The notes below the pieces were generated by a model. It was not told where the DNA came from. It made no database searches and saw nothing but the letters and a program-made list of their open reading frames with translations. Positions 21,049 through 29,909 of a stretch of 64,000 nt of DNA are shown here, one piece after another. The position numbers and the translations under genes are program-made. Within the stretch, counting starts at the first letter, position 1. Each line of letters opens with the position of its first letter. This stretch comes from Chromobacterium sinusclupearum (GTDB taxonomy: Bacteria; Pseudomonadota; Gammaproteobacteria; Burkholderiales; Chromobacteriaceae): positions 301,808-365,807 of the forward strand of contig NZ_PPTF01000073.1 in NCBI RefSeq assembly GCF_002902845.1. Reading direction: 5' to 3'.

Positions 21049-21891
21049 GTGTCCGAACGCCTGTTTGTGCTGTTGCAACATATGATGCCCAAGCTGGCGC
21101 TGACCCGGCTGGCCGGCTGCTTCGCCTCCTGGCAAGGCGGCGGCGTCACCACGGCGGCCATCCGTCGCTTCATCGCCCGCTACAACGTCAATATGGACGA
21201 GGCCGCCAACAGCGACCCGGCAGCCTACGCCACCTTCAACGATTTCTTCACCCGCGCGCTGAAACCCGGCGCGCGGCCGCTGGCCGATGCGCGGCTGGTC
21301 TGCCCGGTGGACGGCGCCGTCAGCCAGTTCGGCCCGATAGACCAGGGCCGCATCTTCCAGGCCAAGGGCCGCGACTACAGCGCCACCGCGCTGCTGGCCG
21401 GCGACGCGGCCCTGGCCGCACGCTTCCATGACGGCCACTTCGCCACCATCTATCTCAGCCCGCGCGACTACCACCGCATCCACATGCCCTGCGCCGGCAA
21501 GCTGCTGGAAATGACTTACGTGCCGGGCGATCTGTACTCGGTCAATCCGGCCACGGCCCGCGGCGTGGACCGCCTGTTCGCGCGCAACGAGCGCGTGGTG
21601 TGCCTGTTCGAAGACGAACAAGGCCAACCGTTCGTGATGGTGCTGGTGGGCGCCACCATCGTCGGCAGCATGGCCACCGTGTGGCACGGCGTGGTCAACC
21701 CGCCGCGCCGCCCTGCCGTACATAAGTGGGATTACCGCGATCAGGACATTCGCCTGGCCAAGGGCGAGGAAATGGGCCGCTTCCTGCTCGGCTCCACCGT
21801 GGTGGTGCTGTTCCCGGCCGGCCCGCTGCAATTTAACGCCTCATGGCAGCCGGCCAAGCCGGTGCGGCTGGGCGAGGCGATGGCGGATTAA
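21049..21891 (+). CDS. psd: Phosphatidylserine decarboxylase proenzyme
   Basis: 280 residues. It makes phosphatidylethanolamine at the inner membrane. The self-cleavage site LGST, whose Ser becomes the pyruvoyl group, is at RFLLGSTVVVLF near the C-terminus; conserved PVDGAVSQFG and YLSPRDYHRIHMP motifs carry the Asp/His residues for processing. I choose GTG at 21049 (MSERLFVLLQHMMP) preceded by GGGGGC; TTG at 21037 would add four residues. A strong intrinsic terminator follows. Confidence 0.95.
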   Translation: MSERLFVLLQHMMPKLALTRLAGCFASWQGGGVTTAAIRRFIARYNVNMDEAANSDPAAYATFNDFFTRALKPGARPLADARLVCPVDGAVSQFGPIDQGRIFQAKGRDYSATALLAGDAALAARFHDGHFATIYLSPRDYHRIHMPCAGKLLEMTYVPGDLYSVNPATARGVDRLFARNERVVCLFEDEQGQPFVMVLVGATIVGSMATVWHGVVNPPRRPAVHKWDYRDQDIRLAKGEEMGRFLLGSTVVVLFPAGPLQFNASWQPAKPVRLGEAMAD

Positions 21892-21899
21892 TTCGAATA

Positions 21900-21922
21900 C
21901 GGCGCGAAAGCGCCGTTTTTTT
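21900..21922 (+). terminator. Intrinsic terminator after psd
   Basis: CGGCGC (21900-21905), GAAA tetraloop, GCGCCG (21910-21915), then seven T residues. It lies 9 nt after the psd stop codon, a textbook Rho-independent terminator that separates psd from the transaldolase gene. Confidence 0.9.
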
Positions 21923-21984
21923 CGCCCATCCGTCCGACCCTGCCGCGCATTTTTATCGATATGGATGAACATCAAGGAACAGAC

Positions 21985-22662
21985 ATGCAGATCTGGCTGG
22001 ACACTATCGACTTTTCGCTGATTCGCCATGCCCGACAACTCGGCTTGCTTGCCGGCGTCACGACCAATCCGTCCATCCTTGCCGCCGCCAAGCAGCCGGT
22101 TGAAAGCGTGCTGGATGCGCTGCTGGATCTGCAACCGGGCAAACTGGCGGTACAGGTCACCTGCGACGACTCCGCCTCGCAACTGCGCCAGGCGCGAAGG
22201 CTTGCCGCCAAGAGCGACCGCATCGTCATCAAGATTCCCGCCATCGGCGATGGCTTCCAGACCATGGCTGCGCTGGAGCGCGAAGGCATCCCCACGCTGG
22301 CCACCGCCATTTTCGAATCGCGCCAGATCGTGATGGCCGGCCTGCTCGGGGTCCACTACGCCGCGCCCTACCTCAATCGCATCGAGCAGGCGGGGAGAGA
22401 CGCCGCCCTTCTGCTGCAGGAGTCGCAGCAGATTCTGCAGCGCCAAGGTAAACGCACCCTCATCATGGGCGCCGCGGTCAAATCGCTTGAGCAATTCATG
22501 CAATGCGCCCGCGCGGGCATAGGCGCGGTTACGCTGCCGGCGGATACCTACCGCCAGCTGTTCGCCTCCACTCCGGACGTCGATGCCGCGCTGGCGCGCT
22601 TTGACAGCGCATGGCAAGCCAATCCGTTCACGGCCCGTTCCGCCCTGTTCTTGACCGAATAA
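21985..22662 (+). CDS. Small transaldolase / fructose-6-phosphate aldolase-like protein
   Basis: 225 residues, the length of the short TalC/FSA (MipB) subfamily. MQIWLDTIDF at the start, GVTTNPSIL with the conserved Asn, and the Schiff-base Lys in RIVIKIPAIGDG are visible. Family members catalyse either transaldol transfer between sugar phosphates or reversible fructose-6-phosphate cleavage; sequence alone does not decide. ATG 21985 is preceded by GGAACAGAC; an ATG eight codons upstream is less likely. A second, long-form transaldolase is encoded at 42.5-43.5 kb. Confidence 0.85.
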   Translation: MQIWLDTIDFSLIRHARQLGLLAGVTTNPSILAAAKQPVESVLDALLDLQPGKLAVQVTCDDSASQLRQARRLAAKSDRIVIKIPAIGDGFQTMAALEREGIPTLATAIFESRQIVMAGLLGVHYAAPYLNRIEQAGRDAALLLQESQQILQRQGKRTLIMGAAVKSLEQFMQCARAGIGAVTLPADTYRQLFASTPDVDAALARFDSAWQANPFTARSALFLTE

Positions 22663-22676
22663 GCCCAGTCAGACGC

Positions 22677-22706
22677 AAAAAAGCCGGGCATCGCGCCCGG
22701 CTTTGT
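22677..22706. terminator. Bidirectional terminator between the transaldolase gene and ilvC
   Basis: AGCCGGGC (22682-22689), ATCGC loop, GCCCGGCT (22695-22702). A run of A precedes and a T-rich stretch follows, so it can terminate both converging transcripts. Confidence 0.9.
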
Positions 22707-22731
22707 CTTTCCCAACGATTCAAGCGACAGA

Positions 22732-23751
<1,020 letters not shown>

Positions 23752-23795
23752 CTAATGTCCTTGATATTTGTTTGCTAAGGGACTTGCAGCCCTGC

Positions 23796-24287
23796 TCAGA
23801 TTTTCAGAACCCGCTCACCGCGACCGATGCCGGATGCGCCGGTACGGACCGTTTCCAGGATCACTGTACGGTCCACCGCCTCGATAAAGGCGCCAAGCTT
23901 CTCGCTCGTACCAGTCAGCTCGATGGTGTAAGTCTTTTCCGTCACGTCGATGATGCGTCCGCGGAAGATGTCGGCCATGCGCTTCATCTCCTCGCGGTCC
24001 TTGCCCTGGGCGCGGACCTTGATCAGCATCATCTCGCGTTCGATGTGTTCGGATTCGTTGAGGTCTATCACCTTGACCACCTCGATCAGCTTGTTGAGCT
24101 GCTTGGTGATCTGCTCGATGACTTCGTCGGAACCGTGGGTGACGATGGTCATCCGCGACAGTGTCGGGTCCTCAGTGGTGGACACCGTCAGCGAATCGAT
24201 GTTGTAGGCGCGGGCCGAAAACAGCCCCACCACGCGGGACAAGGCGCCCGCTTCGTTTTCCAGAAGTATGGATAGGATATGTCGCAT
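23796..24287 (-). CDS. ilvH: Acetolactate synthase small (regulatory) subunit
   Basis: 163 residues. An N-terminal ACT domain (MRHILSILLENEAGALSRVVGLF) is followed by the C-terminal domain of IlvH/IlvN proteins. It binds valine and confers feedback inhibition on the large subunit. ATG 24287 gives the standard N-terminus; an earlier start at 24320 would overlap ilvI by more than 20 nt. It begins 10 nt after the ilvI stop. Confidence 0.97.
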   Translation of the reverse strand: MRHILSILLENEAGALSRVVGLFSARAYNIDSLTVSTTEDPTLSRMTIVTHGSDEVIEQITKQLNKLIEVVKVIDLNESEHIEREMMLIKVRAQGKDREEMKRMADIFRGRIIDVTEKTYTIELTGTSEKLGAFIEAVDRTVILETVRTGASGIGRGERVLKI

Positions 24288-24297
24288 GCCGGCCGCC

Positions 24298-26064
24298 TTA
24301 GCACATATTGCCGTAGTCACGGTTGTTCTCGAAAGGCACCTGCTGGATGTCGCGCATGTGCGGCGGCAGGTCCATCTGATCCAGTCCCTTGCCGTTCTGG
24401 ATCATCGGGAACACGTTTTCCGACTGGTCGGTGCGGAAATCCAGGAACACCAGGCGCTCCTTCAGCTTGTCGCTGAACGCCTCGCGCAGCACCGGCTCCA
24501 CATCGGCCGGGTTCTCCACCTTGAAGCCGACATGGCCGTAGGCCTCGGCGATCTTGACGAAGTCCGGCAGCGCGTCCATGTAGGACTCGGAATAACGGGT
24601 GCCGTAGAAGAACTCCTGCCACTGGCGCACCATGCCCAGGTAGCGGTTGTTCAGCGCCACCACCTTGACCGGCGTGTGGTACTGCTTGGCGGTGGACAGC
24701 TCCTGGATGTTCATCTGGATCGAGCCTTCGCCGGTGATGCAGGCCACCTGCGCATGCGGATTGGCCAGCTGCGCGCCGATGGCCGCCGGCAGGCCGAAGC
24801 CCATGGTGCCGAGGCCGCCGGAGTTCAACCACTGCTTGGGGCGGTCGAACTTGTAGTACTGCGCCGCCCACATCTGGTGCTGGCCGACATCGGAGGTGAT
24901 GATGGCCTGTCCGCCGGTGATCTGGTACAGCTGCTCCACCACGTACTGCGGCTTGATCAGGTCGTCTGACGGGGTGTACAGCAGACAGTTATGGCCGCGC
25001 CATTCCTCGATCTGCCGCCACCATTGATTCAGCGCCGAACCGTCCGGCTTTTGGCCGGACTGCTTCAGCACATCCAGCATCTCGCGCAACACCAGCTTGA
25101 CGTCGCCGACGATGGGGATGTCGGCGCGCACGCGCTTGGAGATGGACGACGGATCGACGTCGATGTGGATGATCTTCTTCGGCTGGCCGAGGAAATGCGA
25201 CGGCACGCTGATGACGCGGTCGTCGAAACGCGCGCCCACGGCCACCAGCACATCGCAATTCTGCATCGCCATGTTGGCTTCGTAGGTGCCGTGCATGCCC
25301 AGCATGCCGAGGAACTGCCGGTCCGAACCCGGATAGGCGCCCAGGCCCATCAACGTGTTGGTGCACGGCAGGTTCAGCAGGCGCGCCAGCTCGGTCACCT
25401 CGGCCTCGGCGCGGCCCTGCACGGCGCCGCCGCCGACGTAAATATAAGGACGCTTCGCCTCAAGCAGCAGGTTCACCGCTTTCTTGATCTGTCCGCTATG
25501 GCCGCGGGTAGCCGGCACATAGGAGCGGATATGCACGCTGTCCGGGTAACGGAACTCCGCGCGCTGCTGGGTGATGTCCTTTGGAATATCCACCACCACC
25601 GGGCCGGGGCGGCCGCTCTTGGCGATGTAGAACGCCTTCTTGATGGTGGCGGCGATCTCGTTCACATCCTTGACCAGGAAGTTGTGCTTCACGCAAGGCC
25701 GGGTGATGCCCACCATGTCCACTTCCTGGAACGCGTCCAGGCCGATGGCCGGCGACGGCACCTGGCCGGAGATCACCACCATGGGGATGGAGTCCATATA
25801 GGCCGTGGCAATGCCGGTGACGGCATTGGTCGCGCCGGGACCGGAGGTCACCAGCGCCACGCCTATCTTGTCGCTGGAACGCGAGTACGCGTCCGCGGCA
25901 TGCACCGCGGCCTGCTCGTGTCGCACCAGCACGTGCTTGAACTTGTCTTGCCGGAAGATGGCATCGTATATTTCCAGTACCGCGCCACCCGGGTAGCCGA
26001 AAACAAATTCGACCCCCTCTTCCTGCAGGCAGCGGACTACTATTTCGGCGCCCGATATCTGCAT
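24298..26064 (-). CDS. ilvI: Acetolactate synthase large (catalytic) subunit
   Basis: 588 residues, thiamine diphosphate and FAD dependent. It forms acetolactate from two pyruvates, the branch point to valine and leucine. The catalytic Glu lies in LVRHEQAAVHAADAYSR, and the ThDP/Mg motif is TGEGSIQMNIQELSTA. The ATG at 26064 (MQISGAEIVVRCLQEEG) has AGAGG 5 nt upstream and is preferred; ATG 26091 adds nine residues and has no good Shine-Dalgarno. The gene is also called ilvB in related genomes. Confidence 0.96.
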   Translation of the reverse strand: MQISGAEIVVRCLQEEGVEFVFGYPGGAVLEIYDAIFRQDKFKHVLVRHEQAAVHAADAYSRSSDKIGVALVTSGPGATNAVTGIATAYMDSIPMVVISGQVPSPAIGLDAFQEVDMVGITRPCVKHNFLVKDVNEIAATIKKAFYIAKSGRPGPVVVDIPKDITQQRAEFRYPDSVHIRSYVPATRGHSGQIKKAVNLLLEAKRPYIYVGGGAVQGRAEAEVTELARLLNLPCTNTLMGLGAYPGSDRQFLGMLGMHGTYEANMAMQNCDVLVAVGARFDDRVISVPSHFLGQPKKIIHIDVDPSSISKRVRADIPIVGDVKLVLREMLDVLKQSGQKPDGSALNQWWRQIEEWRGHNCLLYTPSDDLIKPQYVVEQLYQITGGQAIITSDVGQHQMWAAQYYKFDRPKQWLNSGGLGTMGFGLPAAIGAQLANPHAQVACITGEGSIQMNIQELSTAKQYHTPVKVVALNNRYLGMVRQWQEFFYGTRYSESYMDALPDFVKIAEAYGHVGFKVENPADVEPVLREAFSDKLKERLVFLDFRTDQSENVFPMIQNGKGLDQMDLPPHMRDIQQVPFENNRDYGNMC

Positions 26065-26096
26065 ATCGCCTCTGTTTCGTATTAATTTCATCCCGT

Positions 26097-26127
26097 TTGC
26101 TCAAAGACCTTAGCGTATTGCTCAAAG
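26097..26127. promoter_or_regulatory. Two direct repeats of TTGCTCAAAG, 21 bp apart, upstream of ilvI
   Basis: TTGCTCAAAG occurs at 26097-26106 and 26118-26127, start-to-start 21 bp, two turns of B-DNA, on the promoter side of ilvI. Such phasing suits binding of a regulator to one face of the helix. The regulator is not identified; a LysR- or Lrp-type branched-chain regulator would be a guess. Confidence 0.4.
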
Positions 26128-26256
26128 CACGGTCAAGTGCTTTTGTGCAGGTGCAAAATGGCGCTAACTGCCGGTAATTTCAGGCAAAAAAACGGACTAG
26201 CCGAGTGATTCCTGCTCTGTTACCATCGCAGGTTGGCATCAACCCGAAACGCACAG

Positions 26257-26823
26257 ATGGCAAGCCGCAAGGAAATGGCCGACTTCCTCCAGTCGGTGGA
26301 AAAACGCGCCTTCAAGCAGGCGCTGTACGCGGTGCGGCAGGAAGAGAACGCGCTGGATATCGTGCAAGACTCGATGATGAAGCTTGCCGACCGCTACGCC
26401 CACGCGCCGGCCGAGGAACTGCCGCTGATCTTCCAGCGCATACTGCAGAACACCATCCGCGACCACTACCGTCGCAGCAAGGTGCGCAGCTTCGTCAGCA
26501 CCCTGCTGTCGTCGCTGATCCCTACCCATGCCGAGGACGACAGTCCGGACCCGCTGGAAACCCTGGATGTGGCCGCCGACGAGGCGCATACCAACCCGGA
26601 GAAATGGTATCTGCGCAAGGAAGTGGCGCAGATGATAGACGCGTCGCTTAAGCTCTTGCCCGCGCGTCAACGCGAGGCCTTTCTGCTGCGTTACTGGGAG
26701 GGACTGGATGTCGCCGAAACCGCTCTCGTGATGGGATGTTCGGAAGGCAGCGTGAAGACGCATTGCTCGCGCGCCAACCACACCCTGGCCGCCATCCTTG
26801 CGCAAAAGGGAGTACTGCTATGA
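26257..26823 (+). CDS. ECF-type RNA polymerase sigma factor
   Basis: 188 residues with sigma region 2 (ALDIVQDSMMKLADRY, then FQRILQNTIRDHYRRSK, about 35-85) and region 4 (LLPARQREAFLLRYWEGLD, then the HTH VMGCSEGSVKTHCSRA, about 135-180). Length and architecture are ECF. Its neighbours DUF3619, DUF3106 and RDD form a conserved betaproteobacterial operon with this sigma factor. I use ATG 26257 (MASRKEMADF); an upstream TTG at 26233 cannot be excluded, and neither has a strong Shine-Dalgarno. Confidence 0.9.
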   Translation: MASRKEMADFLQSVEKRAFKQALYAVRQEENALDIVQDSMMKLADRYAHAPAEELPLIFQRILQNTIRDHYRRSKVRSFVSTLLSSLIPTHAEDDSPDPLETLDVAADEAHTNPEKWYLRKEVAQMIDASLKLLPARQREAFLLRYWEGLDVAETALVMGCSEGSVKTHCSRANHTLAAILAQKGVLL

Positions 26824-27200
26824 AACACGCCAAAGATAGCCCGGGCGACCATTTGCCGAATCACATCACCCGCATACTCGACAATCCGTCCTCCGACCCA
26901 ACGCCGCAGCAGTTGGCGCGCCTGAGAGCCGCGCGCCAGCGCGCCATGCAACAGTATGATATGCGCGCCGCCGAGCCGGTCAGCCTGCACGAGCGGCTGG
27001 CGCTATGGGCGCAGCGCCATCTGGTGATGCTGCGCCGCGGCGGGGCCGCCATCGGTTTTGCCGCGATCGCCGCCGCCAGCCTGATGCTGGCCGAGGGGCT
27101 GCTGGCCGAATCGGAATCAGTGGACGCGACGGTGCTGTCGCAGGATTTGCCGCTGAACTCGCTGCTGGAGCCGCATTTCAGCCGGGGGCTGCATGAATAA
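26820..27200 (+). CDS. DUF3619 membrane protein, probable anti-sigma partner
   Basis: 126 residues with one membrane helix (about 78-96), an N-terminal cytoplasmic part beginning MKHAKDSPGDHLPNHITRIL, and a short periplasmic tail. The ATG overlaps the stop of the sigma gene (ATGA), indicating coupled translation. DUF3619 proteins regularly follow such ECF sigma genes; a cytoplasmic helix plus a single membrane span fits an anti-sigma factor, but this is inferred from topology and context, not demonstrated. Confidence 0.8.
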   Translation: MKHAKDSPGDHLPNHITRILDNPSSDPTPQQLARLRAARQRAMQQYDMRAAEPVSLHERLALWAQRHLVMLRRGGAAIGFAAIAAASLMLAEGLLAESESVDATVLSQDLPLNSLLEPHFSRGLHE

Positions 27201-27591
27201 GGCCGCACACCTGGCCAGCGCCTTGTGCCTGGCCGGTCTGCTCTGCCCCGTGTTCGCCCAGGCCTCTCCGCCCGCCAATCCGAGCTGGGACCAGCTGGAC
27301 AGTCAACAACAGCAGGTGCTGGCGCCGCTGGCCGGCGAGTGGAACCGCTATTCGCCGGACAAAAAACAAAGCCTGCTGGCCATCGTGCCTGGCTTCGCCA
27401 ATCTGGCGCCTCAGCAGCAGCAGCGGGCGCAGCGGAAGCTGAAAGCCTGGTCCGAGCTGACGCCGCAGCAACGCCACGAAATCCGCGCCAACTGGAAAAA
27501 ACTGCAGCAGCTGCCGCCTGACCAGCGCGAGCAAGTGATGCAGCGCCTGCGCCAGCAGCGCGCCCAACCCGACGCCTCCATCGCCCAATGA
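27193..27591 (+). CDS. DUF3106 secreted Gln-rich protein
   Basis: 132 residues. A signal peptide (about 1-24, ending VFAQA) leads to a Gln/Arg-rich, helical mature protein with two similar repeats, PLAGEWNRYSPDKKQSLLAI and SELTPQQRHEIRANWKKLQQ, typical of DUF3106. It overlaps the DUF3619 stop by 8 nt and the RDD start by 4 nt, so the four genes form one tight operon. Periplasmic location is predicted; function is unknown. Confidence 0.85.
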   Translation: MNKAAHLASALCLAGLLCPVFAQASPPANPSWDQLDSQQQQVLAPLAGEWNRYSPDKKQSLLAIVPGFANLAPQQQQRAQRKLKAWSELTPQQRHEIRANWKKLQQLPPDQREQVMQRLRQQRAQPDASIAQ

Positions 27592-28109
27592 CCGAAACCG
27601 CCGCCCCCAGCCTGTCTCGCTGTCTGGCCAGCCTGTTCTACGAATCGCTGCTGATCGTCGCCATGCTGCTGATCACCAGCGCCGTGCTGACCCCCTTGCA
27701 ACTGATGCTGGGCCAAGACTCCTGGCTGCTGCACAGCCTGATCCAGCTGGCCTCGGCCGGCGTGCTGTTCGCCTACTTCGGCTACTGCTGGACGCGCAGC
27801 GGCCAAACCGCCGCAATGAAGACCTGGCATATCCGGCTGGTGACGGCCGACGGCAGGCTGCTGAACTGGCAGCAGGCGCTGATGCGCTTCGCCGTCGCGG
27901 CGATGCTGTTCGTCGGCCTGCCGGTGATCTCCTACCTCGGCTGGCAGCGCAGCTATGGCGACCATCCGGCGGCCAAGTGGCTGGCGCTGATCTGGTGGCT
28001 GCTGCCCTTCCTGGCCCGCTTCTACGACAAGGAAGGCCGCCACCTGCACGACAGGCTGGCCGGCACCCGGCTGGTCCTGCTGCCCAAGCCGCCGCGCGGC
28101 GGCAAATAA
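27588..28109 (+). CDS. RDD family membrane protein
   Basis: 173 residues with three or four predicted membrane helices: about 16-36, 48-68 and 95-115, plus a hydrophobic WLALIWWLLPFLARFYD stretch. KTWHIRLVTADGRLLNWQQA and HDRLAGTRLVLLPK are characteristic RDD family elements. The first Arg-Asp-Asp signature is degenerate here (RCLASLFYE). Function unknown; it is the last gene of the sigma operon and converges with the LysR gene. Confidence 0.85.
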   Translation: MTETAAPSLSRCLASLFYESLLIVAMLLITSAVLTPLQLMLGQDSWLLHSLIQLASAGVLFAYFGYCWTRSGQTAAMKTWHIRLVTADGRLLNWQQALMRFAVAAMLFVGLPVISYLGWQRSYGDHPAAKWLALIWWLLPFLARFYDKEGRHLHDRLAGTRLVLLPKPPRGGK

Positions 28110-28113
28110 GCCT

Positions 28114-29007
28114 TCACTCCTGCAAGCGCGGCTCCGCTGCGGCAAACGCCAGCAGGGCATCGAGCACCACGCGCACCCGCGCCGGCAAGGCGCGCCGCTG
28201 CGGCCAGACGGCGTACACCGGTCGCGTGGCGATCTCCCATGACTCCAGCACGCGGCGCAATGTGCCATCGGCCACCTGACGGTGGCAAATGCTGAGCGGA
28301 CTGACGGCGATGCCAGCCCCGGCCTCGGCCAGCCTCCGCGTCAGCAGCATATCGTTGGCTTGCAGGCACGGCGCGACCGGCCACTCCACCTCCTCGCCGC
28401 TTTCCCGGTGACGCAGTTTCCAGCGCTGGAATGGCTCCGACATCAGCAATCGGTGCGCCGCCAAGTCAGCCGGCCGCTCAGGTTCGCCGTGCGCGTCCAG
28501 ATACGACGGCGCGGCGGTCAGAATGGTGCGCACGGCCCCGACGCGGCGCTGCTGCAGCGAAGCATCGGTCTGCTCCCCTACCCGCAGCGCCAGATCCGCC
28601 ATGCCGCTGTACAAATCATCCATATTATTGTTCAGCTTCAACTCCAGCCGCAGTTGCGGATGCTCCCGCAATAGCCGCTCCCACAGCGGCAGCAGCATAT
28701 CGTTGGCCATGTTCAGCGGCGCCATCAGCCTCACCACGCCCTCCACCCGGTTCAGCGTCGCGTCCAGCGACGCTGTGGCTTGCCGCAGCGCCGCCAGCAA
28801 GGGCTTGCACTGCTCGTAGTACTGCCAGCCCTCGTTGCTCGGCACCATGCGCCGCGCGCTGCGATTGAGCAGCTTGCAACCCAGCCTCGCCTCCAAAGCC
28901 TGCAGCCGCCGCGTCAAGGTCGGCGCCGGCATCTCCAGGCGCAGCGCCGCCGCGCGCAGGCTGCCGGCATCCACAATCGCCACAAACAGATCCAGATCAT
29001 CCAGCAT
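28114..29007 (-). CDS. LysR family transcriptional regulator
   Basis: 297 residues. The N-terminal winged HTH is LFVAIVDAGSLRAAALRLEMPAPTLTRRLQALEARLG (residues about 6-42), with a C-terminal type 2 periplasmic-binding-like effector domain. Residues typical of the CrgA/AaeR-like subgroup are present. I place the start at ATG 29007 (MLDDLDLF); ATG 29043 would cover the inverted repeat next to it. It is divergent from the DUF2798/AhpD-like pair, which it probably controls. Confidence 0.88.
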   Translation of the reverse strand: MLDDLDLFVAIVDAGSLRAAALRLEMPAPTLTRRLQALEARLGCKLLNRSARRMVPSNEGWQYYEQCKPLLAALRQATASLDATLNRVEGVVRLMAPLNMANDMLLPLWERLLREHPQLRLELKLNNNMDDLYSGMADLALRVGEQTDASLQQRRVGAVRTILTAAPSYLDAHGEPERPADLAAHRLLMSEPFQRWKLRHRESGEEVEWPVAPCLQANDMLLTRRLAEAGAGIAVSPLSICHRQVADGTLRRVLESWEIATRPVYAVWPQRRALPARVRVVLDALLAFAAAEPRLQE

Positions 29008-29009
29008 GA

Positions 29010-29056
29010 TTGCAAAAATGGAATTTGAAATTGATTTTTTCATTCTATTTTCGCAA
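29010..29056. promoter_or_regulatory. Imperfect inverted repeat in the LysR/DUF2798 divergent region
   Basis: TTGCAAAAATG (29010-29020) and TATTTTCGCAA (29046-29056) form an imperfect inverted repeat (9 of 11 paired) in an AT-rich stretch between the two divergent genes. Position and symmetry suit a LysR regulator site. It supports starting the LysR gene at 29007. Confidence 0.4.
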
Positions 29057-29106
29057 TTCGCTTTTTACTAGACTCTGCTCATCAAAAACCGACGGAGAAT
29101 CACGCC

Positions 29107-29376
29107 ATGCATCCCGCTCTGCGCCAACGCCTGCTGTTCTCGCTGCTGATGTCTGGGGCCATGTCCCTGGTCATGACTGCCTGGTTCACCAGCCTGAATC
29201 TGGGGCTGCATGCCGATTTTCTGGCGCACTGGCTGCACGCCTTCGCCCAGGCCTGGCCGGTCGCAATGGGCGCGGTGCTGCTGCTGGCGCCGCCCCTGCA
29301 GAAACTGACCGCGCGCCTGCTGAATTGGCGCGCACCCGCCACCAGCGCCCAATCCGCGCTGAACCCGAAAGGATGA
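29107..29376 (+). CDS. DUF2798 membrane protein
   Basis: 89 residues with two predicted membrane helices (about 9-30 and 45-68). The pattern SGAMSLVMTAWFTSLNLG and HAFAQAWPVAMGAVLLLAP matches DUF2798 proteins. CGGAGAATCACGCC precedes the ATG. It is cotranscribed with the AhpD-like gene, which starts directly after its stop codon. Function unknown. Confidence 0.85.
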   Translation: MHPALRQRLLFSLLMSGAMSLVMTAWFTSLNLGLHADFLAHWLHAFAQAWPVAMGAVLLLAPPLQKLTARLLNWRAPATSAQSALNPKG

Positions 29377-29802
29377 ATGATGAGACTCGACTACACCAAA
29401 CTGTCGCCCCAAGCCTATCAAGGCTTGCTGTCCTGCAAAAACGCACTGGCGGAGAGCAGCCTGGGCCTGCCGCTGATCGAACTGGTCTATCTGCGCGTGG
29501 CCCAACTGAACGGCTGCGCCTTCTGCCTGAAGCTGCACAGCCACGCGCTGCGCCGTCGCGGCGAAAGCCAGGAAAAACTCGACGCGCTGGCCGGCTGGGA
29601 CGTAGCGGATATCCTATCGCCGCGCGAAGCCGCCGCCATCGCCTGGACGGAAGCGGTGACGCGCATCGGCGAAAGCCGCGCGCCGGATGACTTGTATCAG
29701 GCTTTGGGCGGGCATTTCAGCGCAGCGGAAATCTCCGACCTGACCCTGGCCATCGCGCTGATGAACGCCTTCACCCGCATCGCGGTGGCGGTGCGTCAGT
29801 AG
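29377..29802 (+). CDS. Carboxymuconolactone decarboxylase / AhpD-like protein
   Basis: 141 residues. The NGCAFCLKLHSHALRRRGE motif, with a CxxC pair and downstream His, is the redox-active signature of AhpD-like CMD proteins, and the length fits a single-domain member. Such proteins are often peroxidase-linked thiol enzymes. It starts with two Met codons directly after the DUF2798 stop. Control by the divergent LysR regulator is likely; substrates are unknown. Confidence 0.88.
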   Translation: MMRLDYTKLSPQAYQGLLSCKNALAESSLGLPLIELVYLRVAQLNGCAFCLKLHSHALRRRGESQEKLDALAGWDVADILSPREAAAIAWTEAVTRIGESRAPDDLYQALGGHFSAAEISDLTLAIALMNAFTRIAVAVRQ

Positions 29803-29811
29803 ACGGCAAGC

Positions 29812-29849
29812 TTATCCACAGGCATCGGAAAAACCGCAAGTTATCCACA
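29812..29849 (+). promoter_or_regulatory. Two perfect DnaA boxes in direct orientation
   Basis: TTATCCACA occurs at 29812-29820 and 29841-29849, the same strand, 29 bp start to start. Each matches the strict DnaA box TTATNCACA. They lie between two convergent genes, right after the AhpD-like stop and before a long hairpin. There is no AT-rich unwinding element, dnaA or dnaN nearby, so this is not an obvious replication origin; DnaA titration or a regulatory role is possible. Confidence 0.6.
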
Positions 29850-29852
29850 ATA

Positions 29853-29891
29853 GCAAGCAGGCGGAGGCCTATTGGCCATCCGCCTGCTTGC
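29853..29891. terminator. Long hairpin between convergent genes
   Basis: GCAAGCAGGCGGA (29853-29865) pairs perfectly with TCCGCCTGCTTGC (29879-29891); inside, GGCC-TATT-GGCC extends the stem with one bulged base. No long U tract follows on either strand, but the position between two converging genes suggests a bidirectional terminator or mRNA 3'-end stabiliser. The inner GGCCTATTGGCC recurs in the terminator at 31993-32019. Confidence 0.65.
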
Positions 29892-29909
29892 TGTCGCCGT
29901 GCCTGCGCT

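Noticed and set aside
21985..22662. Calling this gene a duplicate of tal at 42.5 kb
   Set aside because: The two belong to different transaldolase subfamilies (225 versus 353 residues) and are not recent duplicates.
29812..29849. Replication origin
   Set aside because: Two DnaA boxes alone, without an AT-rich unwinding element, more boxes or dnaA/dnaN/gyrB context, do not support an origin.
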